A DNA stretch of 64,000 bases from Psychromarinibacter halotolerans (GTDB taxonomy: Bacteria > Pseudomonadota > Alphaproteobacteria > Rhodobacterales > Rhodobacteraceae): assembly GCF_029168315.1 (NCBI RefSeq), contig NZ_JARGYD010000005.1, positions 124,001 to 188,000 on the forward strand, given 5' to 3'. The notes beneath the pieces were generated by a model. That model was not told the DNA's origin. It saw only the letters and a list, made by a program, of their open reading frames with translations, and searched no databases. This document shows positions 58,974 to 64,000 of this stretch, piece by piece (within the stretch, counting starts at the first letter, position 1; each line of letters starts with the position of its first letter). A program made the translations under genes and the position numbers.

Positions 58974-60166
58974 GGGAACGCGATAGAGCCGTCGGGGCGC
59001 GTCGGCAGCTTGCGTTCCCAGTGCACGTAGCGGTCGGTCTTCAGGTAATCCTCGTCGATCTCGACGCCCCAGCCCGGTCGGTCGGGACGCAGCTCTAGGT
59101 GGCCATCCACCGGAAGATACGGGTCCTTGACGTAGGCCGCATTCTCGTCGCTGTCCGACAGCCCGTGCCCGGTGTACGCCGCACCGTGCGGCAGGCGGTA
59201 TTCGAGGATCTTGAAGTTGGGGCAGGCGGCCGAGAAGTGCAGGTTCACCGCCGTGGCCAGCGGCCCCATCGGGTTGTGCGGCGCCACGTTGACGTAGAAT
59301 GCCTCGGCCAGCGTCGCGATCTTGCGCATTTCGTACAGACCGCCGACTACGCAGATGTCGGGCTGCACAATGTCGGCGCCCCCGGCCTGCAGGAGGCGTA
59401 GGAACTCCCAGCGGTTGTAGAGGGACTCACCCGTGGCCAGCGGCACTTTCAACTGCCGCTTCAGGGCGCCCCATGCGTCGATATTCTCGGGGCGCATCGG
59501 TTCTTCGTAGAACAGCGGATGATGCGGGGCCAGAACGTCGCCCAGTTGCGCGGCCTGCCACGGCTCCCACAGCTTGGCATGGGCGTCGTAGGCGAATTCG
59601 AAGTCGGGGCACAGCGCGGCGGTCTTCTCGACCCAGTCACCGGTGGCCTTCAGCACCTTGCCCCAAGGTTCGGCATGGATGTCGTTGCGGTAGGGCGACA
59701 GCTTGAAGGCGGTCAGGCCGTATTCTTCGTTCTTCGCCGCGCAGAAGTCGCGGATGTCTTCGGGTTCCGGGGCCGAGTAGACGCCAAGATAGACCCGCAC
59801 CCGATCGCGCACATGGCCGCCCAGCAACTGGTAGACCGGCACGCCAAGCGCCTTCGCGTTCAGGTCCCACAAGGCGTGGTCGATGGCCGAGATCGCGGCC
59901 AGTCCCATCGCGCCGGGCGGAAATCGCGACTGCTGCAACAGCTTGAGGATCAGCCGCTCGATGCGGGTGGCGTCCTCGCCCTCGATCTGAAGGTAGAGAT
60001 AGTCCAGCAGCGGCGGCAGGGCGCGGTCGGGGCCGTGGTTATAGCACTCGCCCCAGCCGGTGACGCCCGCGTCGGTGTCGAGGGCCACCAGCACGCGGGG
60101 GCGGTCGCGGTCGGCGGACATGTAGCTGCGAAGGCCGGTTATTTTCAAAGGGCCGGTGGTCGTCAT
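58970..60166 (-). CDS. Enolase-superfamily sugar-acid dehydratase, galactonate-dehydratase-like
   Basis: 398 residues. Metal ligands D194 (FAYDAHAKLW), E221 (FYEEPM) and E247 (LATGES), with catalytic H196 and H297 (NVAPHNPMGP), sit at spacings that copy D-galactonate dehydratase (D-x-H, about 26 and 26, then 50 residues). GWGECYNHGPD near residue 37 is the capping domain. The enzyme probably dehydrates D-galactonate or a close sugar acid, feeding dgoK. The start at 60166 was taken at the ATG before the family N-terminus. Confidence 0.85.
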   Translation of the reverse strand: MTTTGPLKITGLRSYMSADRDRPRVLVALDTDAGVTGWGECYNHGPDRALPPLLDYLYLQIEGEDATRIERLILKLLQQSRFPPGAMGLAAISAIDHALWDLNAKALGVPVYQLLGGHVRDRVRVYLGVYSAPEPEDIRDFCAAKNEEYGLTAFKLSPYRNDIHAEPWGKVLKATGDWVEKTAALCPDFEFAYDAHAKLWEPWQAAQLGDVLAPHHPLFYEEPMRPENIDAWGALKRQLKVPLATGESLYNRWEFLRLLQAGGADIVQPDICVVGGLYEMRKIATLAEAFYVNVAPHNPMGPLATAVNLHFSAACPNFKILEYRLPHGAAYTGHGLSDSDENAAYVKDPYLPVDGHLELRPDRPGWGVEIDEDYLKTDRYVHWERKLPTRPDGSIAFP

Positions 60167-60221
60167 CGGGAAATGCCTTTCGGTGTGGGTCGTGTGGCAA
60201 CGTGCCGTGCGGGTGGCGAGG

Positions 60222-60284
60222 GCGGAGGGGGCTCTGCCCCCGCGCGCTTTGCGCGCCCCCCGAGGTACTTCGGAAGAGAAGAAG
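60222..60284 (+). repeat. REP-like palindromic element, copy C
   Basis: GGGGGC-TCT-GCCCCC, then GCGCGC-TTT-GCGCGC, then CCCCCGAGGTACTTCGGAAG and AGAAGAAGC. It lies inside the sugar-acid operon between the lactonase stop (60300) and the dehydratase start (60166), so it may reduce read-through or stabilise the upstream message. Confidence 0.85.
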
Positions 60285-60299
60285 CCCCCGGGGGAGCGG

Positions 60300-61169
60300 T
60301 CAGCCCGGAAAGCGGGCCTGCGGCACGCCCTGACAGCCGGTGCCGGTGACAGCGAACAGGCTGCCGGCCTCGGGCTGTTTCGGGTCGTCCGCCGCGCCGA
60401 TCGAGGTGACATAGAGGATGTCGAGGTTCGACCCGCCCCACATCGGCTTGGTCGGGCGTTCCACCGGCATGTCGATGGTCATGTCGACCTTTCCGTCCGG
60501 CGTGATGCGATACAACTGCCAGCCGCCGACGCCAGCCTGCCAATAGCAGCCGTCCGCGTCGACCGTGCCGCCGTCGGGCCGCCCGGGCACGGCGCGGGTG
60601 TCGAAGAACACGCGCGGGTCGCCGGGCGTGCCGGTGTCGGTGTCATAGTCGGCGGCCCAGATCGTGCGCACGTCGGGGTTCGAATCCGAGAAGTACATCG
60701 TGCGGCCATCGGGCGAGAAGGCGAGGCCGTTGGTGGTGTAGATGCCGTCCTTCCACTTCGTGACCGAAAAGTCCGTGTCCATCCGATAGAAGCTGCCTTG
60801 CGGGGCGGGCGGGCCGCCGTCGTCCTTCATCGTGCCCGCCCAGAACCGGCCCTGCATGTCCGTCGTGCCGTCGTTGAACCGGTTGCCGGGCAGGTGCGCT
60901 TCGGGGTCGGACAGGGCCGACTTCTCGCCGGTGTCCGGGTCGAACAGCCAGAACCCGCTTTTCGCGGCCACCACCAGCCCGCCGCCTTCGCGGATCGCGA
61001 AGCAGCCCACCGGCTCGCCGAAGTCGGTGGTGCCGTTGCTGCCGTCCTCGCGGGTCCGGTGAATGAGGCCCGCCTTGATGTCGACCCACCACAGGGCTTG
61101 GCCGCGATCATCCCACACGGCACCCTCGCCAAGCTGCGAACGGCTTGGCACCACGCATTCTACCTGCAT
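60300..61169 (-). CDS. SMP-30/gluconolactonase-family lactonase
   Basis: 289 residues of a six-bladed beta propeller. Metal ligands are E15 (SQLGEGAVWDD), N147 (YTTNGLAFSPDG) and D199 (RPDGGTVDADG), spaced as in SMP-30. These enzymes hydrolyse sugar lactones. Given the uronate dehydrogenase nearby, an aldarolactone or galactonolactone is the likely substrate. The gene is nine bases from the GntR-type gene upstream, on the same strand. Confidence 0.87.
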   Translation of the reverse strand: MQVECVVPSRSQLGEGAVWDDRGQALWWVDIKAGLIHRTREDGSNGTTDFGEPVGCFAIREGGGLVVAAKSGFWLFDPDTGEKSALSDPEAHLPGNRFNDGTTDMQGRFWAGTMKDDGGPPAPQGSFYRMDTDFSVTKWKDGIYTTNGLAFSPDGRTMYFSDSNPDVRTIWAADYDTDTGTPGDPRVFFDTRAVPGRPDGGTVDADGCYWQAGVGGWQLYRITPDGKVDMTIDMPVERPTKPMWGGSNLDILYVTSIGAADDPKQPEAGSLFAVTGTGCQGVPQARFPG

Positions 61170-61178
61170 GTATCCTCC

Positions 61179-61937
61179 CTAGACTCCCTTGAATATCCTC
61201 TCGCGCGAGGCGGCGAGGTGTTGTTCCATCGCCCGTTCCGCCGCCGGGCTGTCGCCCGCTTCCAGCGCGTCGACGATTCCGTAGTGTTCGTTCCGCATCC
61301 CGGCCTTGCCGCGCGCATAGCCAGACGCCGACAGCCGCCGCAGGAAATGGCCCATGAACAGGGTGTGCGGGCGCAGCATGTGCAGCGTCTCCAGCAGGAA
61401 CCTGTTGTTCGCGATCTCGGCGATGCGGATGTGAAAGTTCACGTCCTGCTCGACCGTGGCAATCCCGGATTCGATGTCCTTGTCCATCTTCGCCAGCCGC
61501 TGCCGCAGATCGGCAAGGTCCTCTGCCGTCGCGCGGGTGGCCGCGATTGCGGCGGTCCGTGTCTCGATCATGCGGCGGTAGTCGAAGAAGGCGGTCATGT
61601 CGTCGATCGACCCGATGGGCGTGAACCCACCCTCGACCTCGGCCTCGCCGGAACTGACAAAACTGCCCGCCCCGCGCCGCGACGTGACCAGCCCGGCATC
61701 GCGCAGACGCGCCAGCGCGGCCCGGACCACCGGGCGCGACACGCCGAATTCGGACGACAGCTCCATCTCGGGCGGAAGCCGCTGGCCAAGCGCGTAGGTG
61801 CCCGACTGGATGCGATCCAGAAGCGCATGATAAATCTGTTCTTCCAGCCTTGCCCCTGCGCCCGCGCCACTCTCGCGGGTGGCATCCCGCAAGAGATCAC
61901 GGGCGTCTTGCGCCGTCCTGTCGCTGGTGTCGTTCAC
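61179..61937 (-). CDS. GntR/FadR-family transcriptional regulator
   Basis: 252 residues with the GTG start used here. A winged helix-turn-helix (YALGQRLPPEMELSSEFGVS then RPVVRAALARLRDAGLV, about residues 45-85) is followed by an FCD all-alpha ligand domain (HIRIAEIANNRFLLETLHML and EHYGIVDALEAGDSPAAERA). FadR-type regulators often control sugar-acid genes. The frame is open to 62042, but no ATG is available and the upstream stretch contains the putative operators. It is first in the operon and divergent from the binding-protein gene. Confidence 0.85.
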   Translation of the reverse strand: MNDTSDRTAQDARDLLRDATRESGAGAGARLEEQIYHALLDRIQSGTYALGQRLPPEMELSSEFGVSRPVVRAALARLRDAGLVTSRRGAGSFVSSGEAEVEGGFTPIGSIDDMTAFFDYRRMIETRTAAIAATRATAEDLADLRQRLAKMDKDIESGIATVEQDVNFHIRIAEIANNRFLLETLHMLRPHTLFMGHFLRRLSASGYARGKAGMRNEHYGIVDALEAGDSPAAERAMEQHLAASRERIFKGV

Positions 61938-61993
61938 TTGTATGTCCCGCTGTTGCGTGACCTCCCCGCGATGGACATAGCGCAAGGTTGGTC

Positions 61994-62043
61994 TGACAAC
62001 CACATTACAGCATCGTTTTAATTGTTTGACAACTGATGACAAC
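61994..62043. promoter_or_regulatory. Three TGACAAC repeats in the divergent promoter
   Basis: TGACAAC occurs at 61994-62000, 62027-62033 and 62037-62043, in the 167 bases between the GntR gene and the binding-protein gene. Centre spacings are 33 and 10 bases. The first sits in TTGGTCTGACAACCA, a partial palindrome resembling FadR-family operators. Confidence 0.5.
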
Positions 62044-62104
62044 CGGTGGCACGGTTCGAGGTGGCGGGACCATCAACGAGTCCCGGCAAAGGGAGGAAAA
62101 TCTG

Positions 62105-64000
62105 ATGACAGTATTCTGGCGCGGACTGCGCCCGTTGACGTTTGCCGGTACGGCGCTTGGCGTGATGCTGGGCCCCCTGTCGGCGCTTGCGTATCAAGAG
62201 GCCCCCGCTCTGGCAGAGCGTGTCGCGGCCGGGGACCTGCCGCCGGTGGAGGAACGGCTGCCGGAAAGCCCCGAGGTCGTGACGCCGTTCGAGGCCGTGG
62301 GCACCTATGGCGGCAAGATCCGCCGCGTGCTGGGCGGGTCGAACGACCACAACTCGATCCTGCGTTTCGTCGGCCCGCAGGGCCTGACGCGCTGGGCGCC
62401 GGACTTTTCGGAAGTGGTTCCGAATATCGCGGAAGGCTGGGACGTCAACGAGGACGGCTCGGAATTCACCTTCCATCTGCGCGAGGGCATGAAGTGGTCG
62501 GACGGCGAGCCGTTCACCGCGGATGACATCATGTTCTTCGTGGAAGACCTGCTGCACAACGAAGAGTTCTTTCCGAACCCGCCCGCGCGCTTCGTGGTCA
62601 ACGGCGAGGCGATGACCGCCGAGAAGGTGGACGACTATACCGTCACGCTGAAGTTCGCGGCGCCCTACGGCACGTTCCTGACAGAGCTGGCGACCCCGCT
62701 AGCGCAGGAGCCGGTCCTGTGGGCCAAGCATTACTGCGCGCAGTTCCACCCCGACTACAACGACGACGTGCAGTCGATGGTCGAAGAGACCGAGGCCGTA
62801 GAAGACTGGCCGGCCCTGTTCCGCCTGAAGTGCGGCGAGGTCGAGGCGCCGAACCGCTGGGCCAACGCCGAGCGTCCGACGCTTGATCCGTGGGTCGTCG
62901 TCGAGGGCGGCGAGTACAACGCCGGCGCCACCCAAGTGGTGATGGAGCGCAACCCCTACTTCTGGCAGGTCGACACCGACGGCAACCAGCTGCCCTACAT
63001 CGACACGGTCGAGCAGAACGTCGCGCAGGACAACGAAACCCTTGTTCTTGAAGCGATTGCCGGCAACATCGACATGCAGCGCCGCCGCATCTCGGGGCTT
63101 GCGAACAAGCCCGTGTTCGCTGAGAACGCCGAGAAGGCCGGGATCAACATCCTGGACATGGTGAACTCGAACTCGAACACCATGGCGATCCATTTCAACC
63201 ACACCCACAAAGACCCGGTGATGCGCGAAATGATCCGCAACAAGATGGTCCGCGAGGCGCTTTCGCTGGCGATCGACCGCGAAGAGATCATCGACATCGT
63301 GTACCAAGGGCAGGGCGAGCCGTGGCAGATCGGTCCGCGTCCGGACCACGTGCTGTACAACGAGCAGCTTGGCACCCAGTACACCGACTATGATCCCGAC
63401 CGGGCGAACGAACTGCTGGACGAAGCGGGGTATGCCGAACGCGACGACGATGGCTATCGCCTTCTGTCGGACGGCCGCCGGTTCACCTTCAACGTTCAGT
63501 ACACCGGCATCGAGCAGCCGGACTGGGGCGACTCGCTGGAGATCATCAGCGAGCAGTGGGAAGACATCGGCGTCGAGCTGAACATCTCGTCGGTCGAACG
63601 GTCGATCTACTACTCGCGCGGGGAAGCCAACGAGCATGACTTCATGGTCTGGGGCGCGCCCGGTGGTCTGGATCCGACCCTCAGCCCGCGCGACGTGCTG
63701 GCGGTTCACCCGCAGGCATCGTGGTTCGCGATCCCGTGGACCCGCTGGTACCTGTCGGGCGGCGTCGATGGCGAAGAGCCGACGGAGTCGATGAAGAAGC
63801 GGCTTGAGCTGTACGACGCCTTCAAGAAAGAGGCGGATCAGGAGAAGGCGCTGGATATCTTCCGCGAGATTCACCAGATGGCCGCCGAGGAACTGGAGAT
63901 CATCGGCATCTCGCTGGCTCCGAACCTGGTGGGCGTGGTGAAGAAGGATCTGGGCAACGTACCGCCCTCGATCCCCGCGTCGTGGATGTATCCCGACCCG
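62105..64000 (+). CDS. Large ABC-transporter solute-binding protein (family 5), cut by window edge
   Basis: At least 632 residues. A signal peptide (LTFAGTALGVMLGPLSALA) precedes a family-5 (DppA/OppA-type) binding fold: LREGMKWSDGEPFTADDIMF, TVTLKFAAPYGTFLTELATP, RNKMVREALSLAIDREEIID and YDPDRANELLDEAGY. It is longer than peptide-binding proteins and similar in size to oligosaccharide-binding members of this family. The gene has a GGGAGG site and is divergent from the sugar-acid operon, so it may import the oligosaccharide or sugar acid. The permease and ATPase genes would lie to the right of the window. Confidence 0.85.
   Translation, partial: MTVFWRGLRPLTFAGTALGVMLGPLSALAYQEAPALAERVAAGDLPPVEERLPESPEVVTPFEAVGTYGGKIRRVLGGSNDHNSILRFVGPQGLTRWAPDFSEVVPNIAEGWDVNEDGSEFTFHLREGMKWSDGEPFTADDIMFFVEDLLHNEEFFPNPPARFVVNGEAMTAEKVDDYTVTLKFAAPYGTFLTELATPLAQEPVLWAKHYCAQFHPDYNDDVQSMVEETEAVEDWPALFRLKCGEVEAPNRWANAERPTLDPWVVVEGGEYNAGATQVVMERNPYFWQVDTDGNQLPYIDTVEQNVAQDNETLVLEAIAGNIDMQRRRISGLANKPVFAENAEKAGINILDMVNSNSNTMAIHFNHTHKDPVMREMIRNKMVREALSLAIDREEIIDIVYQGQGEPWQIGPRPDHVLYNEQLGTQYTDYDPDRANELLDEAGYAERDDDGYRLLSDGRRFTFNVQYTGIEQPDWGDSLEIISEQWEDIGVELNISSVERSIYYSRGEANEHDFMVWGAPGGLDPTLSPRDVLAVHPQASWFAIPWTRWYLSGGVDGEEPTESMKKRLELYDAFKKEADQEKALDIFREIHQMAAEELEIIGISLAPNLVGVVKKDLGNVPPSIPASWMYPDP

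Noticed and set aside
62026..62031. TTGACA as the -35 box of the binding-protein gene
   Set aside because: No acceptable -10 box follows at 16-18 bases, and the sequence is one of three TGACAAC repeats, better explained as an operator.
1..64000. CRISPR arrays, prophage, integrases, insertion sequences, tRNA or rRNA genes
   Set aside because: I looked for repeat-spacer patterns, transposase and integrase motifs and tRNA-like cloverleaf ends in all gaps and found none; the only repeats are the REP-like elements and short palindromes reported.

Overview
The window is high-GC DNA (mostly C or G at third codon positions) from an alphaproteobacterium, most likely a member of the Rhodobacteraceae (Rhodobacter/Roseobacter group). 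The evidence is the gene content: a class-A RNase P RNA beside rpmG, a CarD/CdnL regulator, a SUV3-like helicase followed by an Hsp15-like S4 protein, a PraR-like XRE regulator, a DUF1127 peptide, an Anbu peptidase cluster and a very long acidic protein of a type I associate with Rhodobacterales. It reads as ordinary chromosome. I see no tRNA, rRNA operon, insertion sequence, prophage, integrase or CRISPR array.

Layout: 1-7.7 kb holds the 5' part of mgtE, guanine deaminase, a small SDR-like protein, a Tat-exported PhoX phosphatase with a three-unit Pho box, an 8-oxoguanine-type deaminase, hisN and a PraR-like regulator. From 8 to 19.3 kb come a quinone oxidoreductase, LysR, DUF1127, BI-1/YccA, GNAT, rpmG, rnpB, AmpD, an excalibur lipoprotein, gatA/gatC, an AEC transporter, a ceramidase-like membrane protein, a UPF0173 hydrolase and yebC. 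From 19.5 to 25.6 kb lies a tight operon: ROK regulator, FrcABC-like sugar importer, SDR and a SelA/DgaE-like PLP enzyme. At 25.6-28.3 kb are an ATP-dependent DNA ligase and its partner MBL exonuclease. At 28.5-32.6 kb is a circularly permuted ATP-grasp / alpha-E / transglutaminase / Anbu cluster.

From 33.6 to 37.4 kb a single 1252-residue protein appears to join a PilM/GspL-like N-terminus, one membrane span, a long disordered acidic periplasmic region and a GspC/PilP-like C-terminal domain. Then follow hppD with a divergent Lrp regulator, an Aer-like PAS protein without recognisable output domain, a KefB-type antiporter, cobT/cobS, carD, ferredoxin, the Hsp15-like gene, the SUV3-like helicase, a TPR protein, an SCP2 protein with an alpha/beta hydrolase, a GGDEF protein with a damaged EAL domain, an SDR, metY, DUF2239 and a GIY-YIG protein.

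From 56.3 kb to the right edge is a sugar-acid catabolic locus: dgoK, uronate dehydrogenase, an alpha/beta hydrolase, a galactonate-dehydratase-like enolase-superfamily enzyme, an SMP-30 lactonase and a GntR/FadR regulator, all on the minus strand, diverging from a large solute-binding protein cut by the window end.

Between genes, a dispersed REP-like palindromic element occurs four times (19.3, 56.15, 56.23 and 60.2 kb). Several unexplained inverted repeats sit in promoter or leader positions. The best candidates for under-described biology are the 1252-residue secretion/pilus-like fusion, the ATP-grasp/Anbu cluster, the ROK-ABC-SDR-DgaE-like operon, and the paired CCCGGG palindromes in front of the DUF2239 gene. 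All function calls are from reading the sequence; no database search was run.
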